This document shows positions 1-11,968 of a stretch of DNA of 64,000 bases, piece by piece. The position numbers were made by a program, and so were the translations under genes. Under the pieces are notes generated by a model. The model was not told where the DNA came from, did not search any database, and saw only the letters and a program-made list of their open reading frames with translations. Source of the DNA: Chlorokybus atmophyticus (taxonomy: Eukaryota; Streptophyta; Chlorokybophyceae; Chlorokybales; Chlorokybaceae); contig RHPI01003369.1 in assembly GCA_009103225.1 (NCBI GenBank), positions 946,281 to 1,010,280 of the forward strand. Reading direction: 5' to 3'. The number at the start of each line of letters is the position of its first letter. The first letter of the stretch is position 1.

Positions 1-370
1 TTATATATCATCGCAAACAACCGCCCGAGATGAGCCCACACTCATTTCGTCGCAAAATGTTACCCCTGACGGCCGACTGAATATATAGGACGGTCGTGGG
101 TCTGAGGATACTCAGTCAAACTGTCGTTGTTCAGTCTGCCGGCGATCTCGATACAGGGGCCTGAGCATAACGGCCGTTAATATTGGTCGACGATCGTCTG
201 CATAAAGGGACCAACTCTAACCGACAGGTACCTGTAAGGATACCCATCAGTCAAGCAAAAGGGACTTAACCTAACTAACAAGTAACCCACCGGTACCTAA
301 TAGTTGGGTACCGGCGACTATACACTAACTGATTGTAACTGACATGTACCTCATGGTACAGTTTAACCTC

Positions 371-775
371 GATAAGTGCATACCATCGGGAACGGGCTTA
401 TGTATGCACTTATCGCGTTTATGCATCCTTGTTAAGTGCATATATTATGCACCCGCTTTCAGTGCATATATTATGCACTTAGGCTTTGCATAAGTGCATA
501 ATCTATGCACTTATTGAGTATACCTAATCCTGAGTTACGTTGTAACGTGTACGACCGTAACTATGATACACTGTAAATATAATTTGTCTGTAACTTAAGC
601 GTAATTCAGCTTGATAAGTGCATAAACACACCAAAGGTTAAACATCTCAAGGTATGCACTTATCGATAAATGCATATGCTCTTAACGCACAGGTTTTCCC
701 CCTGAAGACGTCGGTGATGGCCGAATTTATGCACTAAACGCGGATATGCACTAATCGAATATGCACTTATTGAGG
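371..775. repeat. Array of GATAAGTGCATA / TATGCACTTATC motifs
   Basis: About a dozen copies of the 12-mer GATAAGTGCATA, in both orientations and with small variations, lie within 400 bp. Examples are near 371, 403, 432, 461, 489, 504, 613, 653, 745 and 759. Several neighbouring pairs form inverted repeats around TATATTA or TAATC. The array is not evident in the other copy of the surrounding repeat (5300-5560). It could be a subterminal motif cluster of a DNA transposon or a multi-site protein-binding region. Confidence 0.6.
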
Positions 776-1174
776 TTAGACTGTACCTGCCGTTACTAAA
801 GGGTACCTGCAAAGGTACCTGTTGGGTACCGTTCAGTCATGATTGGATACCTCACGTGAGTGTCGTCAACAATGATGAAATATTCATAAAATGATATATT
901 ACATGTGTTGCAAGTCATACTGGTATTACGCTACAATATGAACTACTGTGAGCGGCTACTACTGCTGCTGCTACTACTACTACCACTCTAATCCAAGGCC
1001 TTATACTAAGTCGCCGCTCCTGCGCTCCACCGCCGCCGCCGCTCTTTGTCCACCGCCGCTCCTGCAAGCACAAGTCTATCACACCAGCGCCATCAACAGC
1101 AACATACACACCAATGCTCACAGTGTGACAACTTACATACACATGCTGTTGCTTGCCATATACCGTCGCCGACG

Positions 1175-1231
1175 CCTGGCCTGGCCTAGCCTAGCCTAGC
1201 CTGGCCTGGCCTGACCTGGCCAAGCCTAGCC
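1175..1231. repeat. CCTGG/CCTAG pentanucleotide array
   Basis: Tandem units of the form GGCCT or AGCCT run for about 55 bp. A similar but more degenerate stretch lies at 46861-46934 (GGCCAGGCCGGCCCAGGCCA). No coding potential. Confidence 0.7.
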
Positions 1232-2060
1232 GCCCTAAGATCAGAAGGGCAGTTAGGCTGCATGCGCTGTTGCGCATAACACAACATTATAGCACCAAGC
1301 AAACTTGCTTACTGTTAGCCGTTACCGCCGCCGCTGCACAACTCAACTGTTCAACTTGCTTGAAGCCGTTGAGCGTTTGAACCTTGGGCAACCCAAGTGA
1401 TTCAAACGCGTTGTCACAATGGCACTATCGTACCATAAAAATGGTACGATGGTGCTATTGTAATAATGGGATTTTCGTACCATTTGTATGGTAGTTGCAT
1501 GTACCATCGTTCCGCATGCTCGCCGGCAACAAAAGACGGGCGGTCACTTAATTGTCATGAAAGGTAGGTCGCCGCCGCACTAACGAACGATCGGTGGTCT
1601 GCCGTCACTCGACAAGCAGGCAGGTCACGGAATAGGGATTGACAGTGACCGGCTTGCCATAATACGACTAGTAGGCAAGCCGCCGCGCATACGGTAAGAT
1701 GGTTATGGTACGACCGGCGGCCGACCGTCGCAACAAATGACCGAAAGGTGACACTCTGCTATGCTAGATATGTCGCTATTGAGCCAAATAGACGACCGGC
1801 GATGCGCCGTCACTTGAAGATGCAGTGACGTCAAGTTTTAATTATCGCAGGGAGGCTTCAATCGCGTGTAGCTGTTGGCCGACCGCTGGCCGTCATTCTA
1901 TGTTGCTGAGTAGCACCGGCCGTCCTATAAGTCCCTTTATGGACCAATCCGTTAGGTCAAGCAGGGTCAAGTACCCGTCAATCCCTCAATCCTTGGACAG
2001 TCACCGTGTCAAAATTTGCGACGTTATTTGGTCAAATGTCTTCATACACAATTCATAGCT

Positions 2061-3975
2061 TTTCCCGTCATCTAAATATTTTCCATAACAAATATTTACA
2101 TTCAACCACCGGTCTATTGATGGTTTGCGCTTGGATCACTACCATAGGCATGGGTAACAGTTGTAGCAGGTTGTTATTACCTAGGTTAATTCGGACGAAA
2201 ATGCTTTCGCCATCATGCGTGAGTTTTCTTACATGTGATGTCTCATTTTATACTCGAGGTTGCAAGTCCCTATTATGAACTTAAGCGCTCTTACACGCTT
2301 AACTTTAACCACATAACAGTAACTTCATAATTATTAACATCAATCAACCCATTATCTCATTATCTATACAATGCATATAGCTTAGAACTAGCTTTGTGAC
2401 ACCTTGCAGGGTGCAGTTGGAACAATGGGAGCGGTAGGAGCGACATGAGTTGACACAGCGATGGCCAGGACCCCATACCCTCCAATCTCATGTCGTGCAG
2501 CAACTGGCCTATACACCTCATGCGCCTCGTGGACTAAGCACTACGCAGCCATGCGAAAAGACATGACATCTGACCAGTTGGGGGTGTTAATCGCATGGTA
2601 GTACATCTTAGAATCGGACTTGGTGATCCATTCGTCCAACGGTGTTCTGCCAGGACGTCCATAAAAGGTGAGACCATGTGTGGAGACTGCTGGCTCCATA
2701 TCGTCACTGTCGAGCTAGTCGATGAAGTCGCCAACTCAATGACGGGAAGTAGTACGTCTGGAACTGCTTACTAATGAAAGACGGGGACTGTCGATGTTGT
2801 CGCCGTCCTCTTCTTCACTGAATTGTCCGTATAACAGGTTTGAGCCCCAACCAGCTGCCAAAGTCGCTGGTGTTCTCCTCAGCAACAGGGGAAAGCCCGT
2901 AATAATAAGTGGACTCTCTGGCTGCTGAGAACTCACTCATGCAAGTAGCATGGTGAGCAAAGGAGAATGCGAGGCAGAGTGTGTATGCTCTACTGCTGTT
3001 CCCCCGATGCTACCATTGAACACACTCGTGCGTGTAGATGCACTATGTGCTGACAATGTTAACACAACACCGATGCAACCAATGTCACGACAACGATGCT
3101 GTAACGCGGGGCTTGGCCGACTAGGCCATGATAGCAAAAGTCGCTACCATGAGAGGTTGTGTATTGCTGATTAATGCTTCATGCTCTTTTTAGCCTGTTC
3201 CACATTAAACGGCATTGCAAATGCGAGCAACACTGATGCACGACACTCACTTGTACAAGGAGGTTGACGCTGTAAGACAACAAGCCACTACTAGAGGTAG
3301 CGCTGACAGTACAGTGTCTTGCATGAGGTAAAAATAACTCCATTGTTAAGTGAGGTGTATGAATGCGGCAAAACGTGGGTTCCACACCTAAATGGGGACC
3401 ATACAACGTGCACCTATGCAACCACAATCACATCAAGTGACAAGCAATGCACGTTTGTATACGGTGCACTCTCTCACGTGTGGATGTGTCTTGGCAGCTG
3501 GGGCGGTGAGGTGATGCAATCACATCAAGCCACAACTTCATCTAGCGAGCAAGTTCAGAGCACTTCAAAGATTAACGTCCATACTTTTCAATTCTTTCAA
3601 TTCAAGTTCAAGTTCTGGCTTACAGTGTCACCAACGTATAGAGATCAAGTGAAAACTGCTCATTTTAAAGATAACGGCTAATATATGAATCACCTAAATA
3701 AAGGTTTAAGTTAAACTCACAACAGATCAGCTGGTACGGTTATGACTGAATACTACTTACCTACAAGAGCTAAATCGCAACTGCTCCGTGTCGCGCGGGA
3801 CCCATGCCGGTAGCCGGGGTCGATGCCTGACTGTAAGCATTAACGAGGAAGTTGGCCCCTCTTGGACCGCTAGCATAACAGGTTGTCGTTGTGCCCCACA
3901 TAAAGCGCACATAGCTTGAAGCACGACATGACCATCCGGTCTCAAATGCTCCGCATCATGTGAGACTTATCGTGA
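2061..3975. other. Gene-poor stretch with a possible coding relic
   Basis: No complete gene. On the minus strand, 2936-2560 reads in broken frames as acidic and then element-like protein sequence (a patch translating as FYGRPGRTPLDEWI around 2650), which vaguely resembles Gag-type retroelement text. A plus-strand frame at 3319-3681 is open for 120 codons but has no recognisable domain. 2040-2400 is AT-rich. Confidence 0.3.
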
Positions 3976-4900
3976 CAGCTTTGCCGGCAAAGTGGCCGAC
4001 GAAGTGGATTTGCTGATATCTTATATCAACCTAGTGAATATGCTTGTTGAGTGCGCAAAGACGAGGCATATAATATTCAGGGATACATTACGCAAATCCA
4101 ACACGAAACCGCATCGCATGACAAGGTTGGCCGTTAATAGCAAGGAGAAGATGAAGTTGCATCGCAAAGTAGGGACGGGTCAGTTGGATGCTATTGAGTT
4201 GATGGCCCATGAGGACTTTTTGCAAATAAACCATGCAGCGGAGCACTGATGACTTCAATGTGCTGCATGCTATTGCAAACGAGCTTGCCGCGCTATGAGG
4301 AGATATGTTATGTTTGATTTTCACTCAAATGCCGCTTTGTGGAAAAAGCTGACACACTTACTATGTTGAAGCCCATGTTGATGGTGTTTATTATGGATAA
4401 TTTTGCAGGAAAACAGTGAACACGTTATTATGTCTCTGCGGCGCGAGCTTAAGGAACACCTTTTTTCAATGGAATGGACGATCATTGTGGTACTCTTTAC
4501 ATTGTTTTGCTTTACATTTGTAAATTAAGTACCTACCTTTATCATGCTAGTGCTTGCTTGTACAGTTAGTGTGAATGGCCTCTGCTGCGCTCTGCAGGTG
4601 GCCTTTGCCGTCATGCTGCTGTTCGGTCGTAAGTTAAACGCCCAAGTCTAGTGAGGCCCGGATGGTCTTGGCTATACTTTAAGCTTAGCTTTATCTTTGC
4701 CCTTATGTGAACTTAATGTGTGTCTGCTTGTGCTGCATTCTTACCGATCGTTGGTTTGCTGTGTGCAACTCTTTCAAAGCTTATGGATACTCTATATGCT
4801 GATAGCAAGTGCTGCGCAGCTGAACATGCAGTATAATGTGCATCAAGCAAATTCTATATGCAACCTTGAAGCAAGCTGCTTGGCAAGGTGAGTGATCAAG
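3976..4900 (+). pseudogene. Decayed copy of the coiled-coil membrane protein family
   Basis: This is a truncated third copy of the gene found intact at 16199-18131. The stretch 3976-4300 aligns with exon 4 of the intact gene: shared words include QLDAIELMAHEDFLQ versus QLDDVEFMVQEDLLQ, and VLHAIANELAAL versus VLHAIENELIAL. The frame is broken by a shift near 4248 and a stop at about 4297. The next block (about 4410-4490, ENSEHVIMSLRRELKE) matches exon 5 (ENSKHAIQSLQHDI), including an AG before it and a GT after it. Similarity continues into the 3' flank (GCTGCTTGGCAAGG near 4870 and near 18138). Exons 1-3 were not found upstream, so it is 5'-truncated. Confidence 0.75.
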
Positions 4901-5154
4901 ACATAGGCTGAGACAGCAAGCACATCATGTTAGCACATTATGATAGATTGTGTAAATAAGACCATAAGGGAGTACATGTAGCGTATACTATTTCATGTAT
5001 TTGGCATTGTGTACACAATCTACCCTCGCCGTAGTCACCCTCACTGCGATGATAATTCAACCATGCACAAATAGCATGTCCACATTTAATGACCATCACA
5101 ATCGCTAGTAAGACCACCATATATGCCCTGTATAGGGCAATCTCAATGCGGCGG
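4901..5154. other. Intergenic, nothing recognised
   Basis: Short spacer between the pseudogene and repeat copy B. I see no gene, RNA or repeat in it. Confidence 0.4.
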
Positions 5155-6203
5155 TGCTTCGCAAAATGTTTCCATGCCGGCCGACTAAATATTGGCAACG
5201 GCCGTGCACCTAAGGATACCAATTGGACTGTCGTGGCTCATTTCACCTGTAATTTCGATACAGCAACCTGAGTATAACGGCCGTCTCCATCAGTTGGCGG
5301 CCGTCTGCATAAAGGGATTGACCCTAACTGATAGGTACCTCAAAGTTACCTCTCAGTCACGATAACTTATTGAAGGCCTTGAACCTTGAAGGCGACTTTT
5401 CCTAATTGACAAGTACCTAACCGTTACCTAACAAATAGGTACCGCCAATTGTACGCTAACTGAGCGAAATTGTCAAGTACCTTAAGGTACCTTCAAGGTA
5501 CCAGCCGTTAGTGATGTGTACCTTTGCAGGTACATGTTAATACCGTTCAGCCATGATTAGGTGTCACACGTGATTATCGTCGCAAGAATGTGCTTGAAAA
5601 TATTACACAAGAATTTACAACGTAAATTACACCGAGCTACTAGTACCACTACTAGTACTAATACCCTTATACAAAGCTGCCGCTCCTGCACCGCCCGCTC
5701 TAGCTCCACCGCCGATGTTCCTCCTCCGCCGTCGGCGCTGAAAAGCACAAGGCGATCAAGGCAATCAAACAAGCGCAATGAACATACACAACATACACAC
5801 TCACGTCCTTTTTAGGTGACTTAGTTGGGACTGAGTGGTCGCTTGCTTGCCAGTTAACGTTCGTCGCCGCCGCGGCTTATGTACGGCCGGCGGCCGGCCG
5901 CAGTACAACTTTGACTCACCGGTATCATTCATCGCCATTAGGGGCCTGCACATTCACCTAACTATCATGGTATGTCGGTCGGCGTTGCGTTAGCTGGATG
6001 ACCGGCGGTCGGCCGTCGACATATATATGTTGCTGTCACGTCATTACCGGTAGGCAACAGTCCATTTCACTGTACGATAGACGGTCGGCAATTTATTATT
6101 GTCCACAACATGCACCGGTAGTCCATTCTGTCCATTTGTGGCTCAAGTCGTTAGGTTCGTCACGACCTAAACGGTTAGGGTCAGATAGGGTCAAGCATTC
6201 GAC
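5155..6203. repeat. Dispersed repeat, copy B, left part
   Basis: Second copy of the repeat at 20-2060. It is interrupted at 6203 by the LTR retrotransposon; its continuation resumes at 14320. The junction is visible because the sequence GGGTCAAGCATTCGAC before the LTR plus AGTCCCTCAGTCCC after the element matches the uninterrupted form at about 1966-2000 in copy A. Confidence 0.65.
6199..6203. repeat. Target-site duplication, left (TCGAC)
   Basis: The 5-bp TCGAC sits directly before the LTR start TGTAACAGG and is repeated directly after the other LTR at 14320-14324. Five bases is the usual duplication size for Ty3/Gypsy integrases. Confidence 0.9.
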
Positions 6204-6753
6204 TGTAACAGGCTGTTACAGAGTGCTGTTACTAACAGGTGCTGTTACTAACAGCAACACCGTCACCGGTGATGCCCCTTCAATCCTCTACCCCAACACC
6301 CACCGCCTATGACAAGCCTTTCAGCAGCGTGGCCGCCACTGAGCAGAGAACTGAACGTGAGGTCGCATCAGTTTGATGACCTTTTATTTCAAGAGTATCA
6401 AATATATACCTCTCAATAACTAACTCACAACGAGACATCGACCCTATAGATAGGGTAGTTAGGAAATCTAGCTTGAGCCAATCGCAGCTCAGATAAGGTA
6501 CCTATCAAAAGATACCTATCCTAAAGTACTTAACGAGATAGTGATCACATTTTATCAAATGTAACACCAAATAAGCTTGAATAAGCGTTTGCACACCCAT
6601 TAAGACTTATTTAAGCTATAATAAAGCATCATAGCCTTTAATAAGCTGGGAACTGTAGAAAAGAGATATAAATACGCATATTGAGATACTTATTCATGCA
6701 GAAGTGTTACTTTAAGTAGCAATAATACCCCTATTATTATTGCTCCTGTTACA
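6204..6753 (-). repeat. 3' LTR of the chromovirus
   Basis: About 550 bp, beginning TGTAACAGG and ending CCTGTTACA, so the termini are perfect short inverted repeats. It is similar throughout to 13791-14319. The outermost 45 bp contain short repeats of CTGTTACTAACAGGTG that the other LTR lacks, which accounts for the length difference. On the element's strand it is preceded by a purine run (GTCGGGGGGAA, plus-strand 6754-6766) that fits a polypurine tract. Confidence 0.93.
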
Positions 6754-6900
6754 TTCCCCCCGACTTAGGTTTTCAACGTCCTCGTTGAACTCAAGTTGAT
6801 CAGGCTTGATTTTGAGTAATTGTAACCAGTGAAATAGCAGGAAATGACAGAGTGGTAATGAAATTGCACTGCTAGTCTGTCAAAAAATCAAGCCCACAGT

Positions 6901-7055
6901 TTACGGGACATGACTTGAATCCCAATAAGCTCGAAGCAACTCGCGGCAGTGCGTAAGATGCCTGTCGGGCTCCCAACTGTTATATTCTGCGCCATACCCT
7001 TTCCATTTCACCAAATAGCGAGTTGCGCGTCCGCGACTATATTTAGCTTATAGTT
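6901..7055 (-). pseudogene. Chromodomain at the C-terminus of the Pol polyprotein
   Basis: The minus strand translates as a chromodomain core with RYLVKWKGYGAEYNSWEP, the typical aromatic-cage context (Y-x-V-K-W-K-G-Y and N-x-W-E-P). It ends at a stop at 6903-6901. It is one frame away from the preceding GPY/F-type segment, so a frameshift separates them. In chromoviruses this domain guides integration to particular chromatin. Confidence 0.85.
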
Positions 7056-8398
7056 TAATATAGCTTCCACCTCGTATTTGAGCTCGCTGTCCACCTCAAC
7101 TGGCGGTGGTGGAGGCTGTGTTCTAACGTCTGAGCGGTAAGGTTCAACAAGTTCACATGGAACACGTTGTGTATACGCACACTTGGGGGCAATTGCAGTC
7201 GATAAGCGTGCGTACCAACTCTATCCGTGATAGAGAAAGGACCTAACCATTGGGGCAGCAACTTGCGAGCACCCGTACCTTTGATGGTTATGTTCTTTGC
7301 GTTAAGCAAAACTTTATCGCCGACATCGAAAGTGGCCATTCTTTGATGTGTATCAGCATAAGCTTTTTGCCTGTCCTGTGCTTCTTACAGACATAGCTTG
7401 GCTCGAGCCAAATTTCTTTGCATATCAGTGGCAAATTCTTTTGCCGCTGTACAGTGAGGGCATTGCGAGGTACACGCAATGACGCTGGTGTGTTCGGGCG
7501 AATCCCATAATTGAAGCAAAATGGGGTTTCCTTTACACGGTTTCCAACCACAAGTTGTTTACAGCGAACTCTGCCATTGGCGTACCTGTCCCAATCAGCA
7601 TGGTTAGGAGCCACAATGGCGAAGCATTTCTTCCAGTATTTGATTTTCTCGCTCAGTTTGTCCGTCCGTTTGCGGGTGGAAAGCAGTCGACATGCTTTGT
7701 TTTACCCCCAACGATTCACAGACTTCTCTCCAAAACTTGGAGACAAACTGAGGATCACAATCCGTGATAAGCTCATGCGGTACACCGTCAACTCGAAAGA
7801 CCGTGGACACAAATAAATGTGCTAAGTCCCGTGCACTCACAGTTGTGCAACACGAGGCAGTGCACCATTTTGGTCAAACGATCGATTAAAACCACGATAG
7901 CAGTGTATTTGGTTGCTGTTTCAGGTAGGTCAGTAATCAAATCCATACCAACACTATCCCACTTTTGTTTTGAAATCACCAATTGTTTAAGCAATCTCGC
8001 TTGTTTTTGTCGTAATGGCTTGTTATGTTAACACACGTCACATGTGCCGATATATTGATCCACATCAGATGACATTGACGGCCACCAGTATAACTGTTGC
8101 GCAGCTTTGAGTGTTTTGTGTTTCCCCAAATGCCCAGCATACGGCGGTTATGCACTGAAAGTAAGCATTGCTTACGCAAGTCGCCCGAGTTGGAAAATGC
8201 CAATTGCTCCCCTTCATACCACAAATTGCTAATAGCAGTAAGCTGTTGCAACATGGTTTGATTGCTAAACCAATCATCTGAGTTATACCCTGTGAACACT
8301 TCCTTTACAAAAGGATCTTCAGGCTGTTGCACATTACATGTACTTCGAAAGCGCGTAAGTGCCAAAAGAGCAGGGCTACGACTTAGTGGATCCGCCAC
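7055..8398 (-). pseudogene. Integrase region (zinc-binding, catalytic core, GPY/F)
   Basis: Read on the minus strand: a degenerate zinc-binding N-terminal part (about 8398-8000); a core with WDSVGMDLITDLP (first catalytic Asp), ELITDCDPQFVS (second Asp) and AFHPQTDGQTERENQ (catalytic Glu); then a C-terminal part with LPQWLGPFSITDRVG and IHNVFHVNLL, the GPY/F-type module. The pieces lie in at least three frames (7994-7788, 7840-7604, 7614-7288, 7339-7055), so the gene is interrupted by small indels. Confidence 0.88.
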
Positions 8399-8399
8399 A

Positions 8400-8806
8400 T
8401 TTGTGCGACCCGGACGGTATTGCCAAGTGAAAGTGAAACGAGAAATGAATCATTCCACCTAGCTTGCCGCCTCGACAGGTTCGGTTGCGCATAAAAGAAT
8501 GTGAGCGGGTTGTGATCAATAATCAAAAAACTCCACACCTTTTTAGTAGCAACGCCATGTGCGCAGCGCGTGCACCACCCCGAGCAATTCCTGCTCAGTA
8601 GTTGTGTAATTACGTTCTGCAGGAATGAACTTTTTGCTTTCATATGCACATGGTTTGTCATCCTGTAGAAGGACTGCCCCACACCCAATGGTGGAAGCAT
8701 CACTGATCATCATAAAAGGCTTGGTGTGGTTGGGGAAGGCTAACACAGGGGCTTGTGTTAATGCATCATGAATGCGTGTAAAGCAACCTCGTGTGCCTCC
8801 GTCCAC
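8400..8806 (-). pseudogene. RNase H domain of Pol
   Basis: The segment contains MISDASTIGCGAVLLQDD, with the first acidic residue of the RNase H active site, followed by YTTTEQELLGVVHALRTWR, a typical Gypsy RNase H helix with the catalytic Glu. The frame breaks near 8545 and continues in another frame with FLIIDHNPLTFF, which holds the late Asp (TDH-like) motif. It follows the reverse transcriptase directly. Confidence 0.85.
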
Positions 8807-9796
8807 ACAAATTTAACATCCTTTCTCAGTAAAGATGTTAAAGGATTTGCCATGCTAGAATATGCTCGCATGAACTTGCGAAAATAATTGGCTAGCCCCA
8901 AGAAAGCACGTAACTGATGCACATCCTTGAGTGGTGGCCAATTTTTCACCGCACACACCTTTTGGGGATCTGGTTTAAATCCGTCTTTGCCAATCACATG
9001 CCTTAAAAAGGGTAGTTCATTCTTTGCAAAATTGCAGTTGGACAGGATGGCATAGAATTTGTGTTCGCGTAACTTAGCTAGAACCAATTCCACATGCTTG
9101 TGGTGTTCCTCCCGTGTTTTGCTGAACACAATGTCGTCAACATATACCAGTACAAACTTGTACAATTTTAACAAAATATACCGCGTTGATTGCTGCCTGA
9201 AATATAGCTGGCGCATTTGTCAACCCAAATGGTAACACTTTATACTCAAAGTGTCCTAGTGGGGTGAGAAATGCAGTTTTTTGTATATCTGATGGGTGGA
9301 TTTTGATTTAATGATAACCATTGGTCAAATCCAATGTGCTGAACACTGGTGCATCTGACAGGTTATCAAACAAATGATCAATTCGAGGCAAAGGGTATCT
9401 GTTTTTCACAGTTACCTTGTTTAACGCACGGTAATTAATACACATGCGTAGCTTGCCATTCTTTTTAGGCACAAACAAAATTGGTGCACCAAAAGGAGAT
9501 ATGCTCTTTGTTATCAATCCAAAGGGATTGAGCCTATGGATAGGCCGCCAAGCTGGCTTTGCCCCCTCTTCCAACAGAATAGTATGATGTATGTTTCTAT
9601 TAAGAGGCAACTCCAGGAGTTCATCCTGAAATAGAATTGCGTATTGTTCCGTAAGTGATTGCACCACAGGGTCAGTTACGGCCTGTTCAACAAGTGTCTC
9701 TACCTGTCGTAAGTGCATAAAATATACTTCCTCGCATTTACGCATGCAACGTTTCAGTTGCATAGCAGAGAGGAGCGGAACATTGTCGGGCAACAC
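8758..9796 (-). pseudogene. Reverse transcriptase domain of Pol
   Basis: The N-terminal half (9796-9308) carries [39 protein letters not shown] and [11 protein letters not shown], the fingers/palm motifs with the first catalytic Asp. The C-terminal half (9216-8758) carries [12 protein letters not shown] with the YVDD catalytic motif and the thumb-side motif LRAFLGLANYFRKF. Between them (about 9310-9190) the frame is interrupted by a stop and at least one shift. The motif order and spacing are those of Ty3/Gypsy polymerases. Confidence 0.92.
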
Positions 9797-10346
9797 GTGC
9801 GAGTACAGGTGCGATTAACGTCACCTTACGATTACCCTTACGAAGGGTGCACTTATTTGCTCGAGAGTCCAATTGCAAACTTGCTTCGGCGTGCCATTGT
9901 TCACCCAAAACAACATCCACCCCGGGGTTACCTATATCCACCACGATGAAAGCTGGTCAAGTCTTGTGGTTGTTAATAACAAAACGCCCCTTCATCTCTC
10001 CAATCGCAATGAGGGTGGAACCAGCAGCACGTACATACGTCGTGACTGGTGTGAAAGGTATGTTATTACGTTTCACCCAAGCATGTTCAACAAAGTTATG
10101 GTTTGCACCAGTATCAATCAATGCTGTACATGGTGTGCCCATAAGTTGTCTCGCAAATCTCCATTTGAGTGGCACTGAGTGACCATCAAATGTAGCTAAT
10201 GTCGGAGTGCCGTGATTGGAAGCAGGCTTGATAAAGATCACTTGTAACGGTGAAGTTCCTATATCTTTACGTGAGAGTTGCATAATTACTTCTCTCCCTT
10301 TCAACAATCGCAACCACGGGCCATGATATCCGGGATAACTACACAT
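9738..10346 (-). pseudogene. Retroviral-type aspartic protease region
   Basis: The frame 10346-9957 contains CTALIDTGANHNFV (Asp of the DTG motif near plus-strand 10115), the catalytic signature of retropepsins. The downstream piece in another frame (9944-9738) contains VDIGNPGVDVVLGEQW, matching the ILG-type C-terminal motif of Gypsy proteases. A frameshift near 9950 separates the two. Confidence 0.85.
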
Positions 10347-10566
10347 GCAGTGACAGCATGTTGTAATTGCAACTCGTGTAAGTGCTTAACAGCAGTAACC
10401 AATTCAGAGAATGGAACATTGAATAAAACACATACTTCTGCAATTGTCAACACAGGTAATGTGCTCATACCAGTCCATACATCTAATACATCACAAAGAG
10501 AGAAAATTTTATCAAGAAGTACAGAGTTTTTGAAGTCGTTCTGCTCGACTACGCTACCACGGACAG

Positions 10567-11686
10567 TTTCTATTTCTTGTTCTTCTGCTGCTTGGCCTTC
10601 TGTGCATTCTGCTTTGCATAGCACTTGGCCTCCCCATGACTTGTCTTGTTGCAGAAGTTGCAAGTGATGGTGGATTTGGCCGCATTGTAGGGGCCAGCAC
10701 GCTGAGATGTTTTTGCCTTTTTTACAAAAGGTTTCACAAAAGGTTTGTTGTCAGTGGCCGGGCGCTTTGCAGCTGAAGCCGGGGCTGCCTCTTTTGCTGT
10801 GGTTTGCATGTTTGCGTGAGAGCGCTTCACACTGTCCACAGCAGCAACCATCTGCATCAGCATTGGCAAATCCCTCGAGGCCCACTCTTGCAAACTCGCG
10901 GGGTTGACGACCACATGCTGCACGAGATCTGTGTCCAAGCCACGCCTGAAAATATCCAGCTGATCAGCATCACTGATGGGTAGTTTGCAAGCATTGATCT
11001 TGCTGACAAAAGACTGGAAGTTCTGGATGTAGTGCTGAACCGGACGCCCGTTTTGACGCGGATTATGCAGCTGGTTGCGAGCAACCTGGGCATGATATGC
11101 GCCACCATAGCGCTGCTCCATGAAAGAGCACAACTGATTCATTTCCCGCCCGAGGTCCGTACCATGTTGCTTACGGCGGTACCACTCTGCCAGAGCATGG
11201 TTTGGATTAGCAACTCAGCTACACGCAACTTCTCCTCCTCAGAAATGTGAAGGGAGTTGACATAGTGTCTCAGCTTCGCGAGACAATCCAAAACCGCCGC
11301 TTGTTTGTTGAGAACAAACTTGGCAGGTTGAGCGAGCGCCTGAACAGGTGGACCACTATTAGAGCGTTGAAGGCGCTCGATCATGTTCAGAACGCGTTTG
11401 CCTTCACCCATCGATCCCTCCTAATTTCGCCCATAAAGGTGGTGAGCTGTGAGATCTTTTCCGCCACATGAAAGAGGAAGTTGACGAGCGAGACAATCGC
11501 CTCACGAGGCTCCTCATCATAGGTGCCAAGAAAGTGGTCCATCAACTCCTGTTTTGTCAAGCGAATTGAGATTTCAGGCTGCACGAATGATGGTGGTGGT
11601 GGCACCTCTGGTTCCATCAAAGAATCCACATCCTTAACAGCATGAGACTCATCAGGTGCATCATCCGGGTTGGAAATAACCTCCAT
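10567..11686 (-). pseudogene. Gag polyprotein with CCHC zinc knuckle
   Basis: Three overlapping frames together form one Gag-like protein: 11686-11387 (acidic N-terminus), 11411-11139 and 11142-10570. The last contains a capsid-like segment (FMEQRYGGAYHAQVARNQL, then QHYIQNFQSFVSKINACKL) and ends with the zinc knuckle CNFCNKTSHGEAKC (C-x2-C-x4-H-x4-C) and a lysine-rich tail. The two frame changes are probably mutations; programmed shifting between Gag segments is not usual. Confidence 0.85.
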
Positions 11687-11968
11687 GGCGGGAAACTCCT
11701 CTCACGGGATGATTGCTCTTATTGCAAGATTTCCTCATTTGAGGTGGGCACCGAGTTCTCTTCCATCTGTCTGCAAAACAGGCGAAATGGAATGGTGAGA
11801 ACCTCACCAATTGTAACAGTCAAGGCCAAATTCTGTGATTTTCATGGCCGTTTTAGGCCTTATTTGTAAGGTACATGTTTTTAATGACTTGTGGCGGATA
11901 TCGGCGAGTTATGAGTCTGCCGCGGATATCGACCGGGGCCCCAAGACCAGTCTGGAAGGTGCCAGAAA

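Larger units (their letters stand above)
20..2060. repeat. Dispersed repeat, copy A (unclassified)
   Basis: The left part resembles 5155-5800 at several points: the stretch around GCCGACTGAATAT / GCCGACTAAATAT, the many GGTACC-containing steps, and a CCGCTCCTGCACCGCC-type block. The right end (1955-2022) resembles the sequence around 6185-6203 joined to 14320-14370. Together this indicates a roughly 2-kb interspersed repeat present twice. No transposase, reverse transcriptase or clear terminal repeats were seen. Short open frames inside it are low-complexity and not convincing genes. It could be a non-autonomous DNA element or the remnant of a larger element. Confidence 0.55.
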
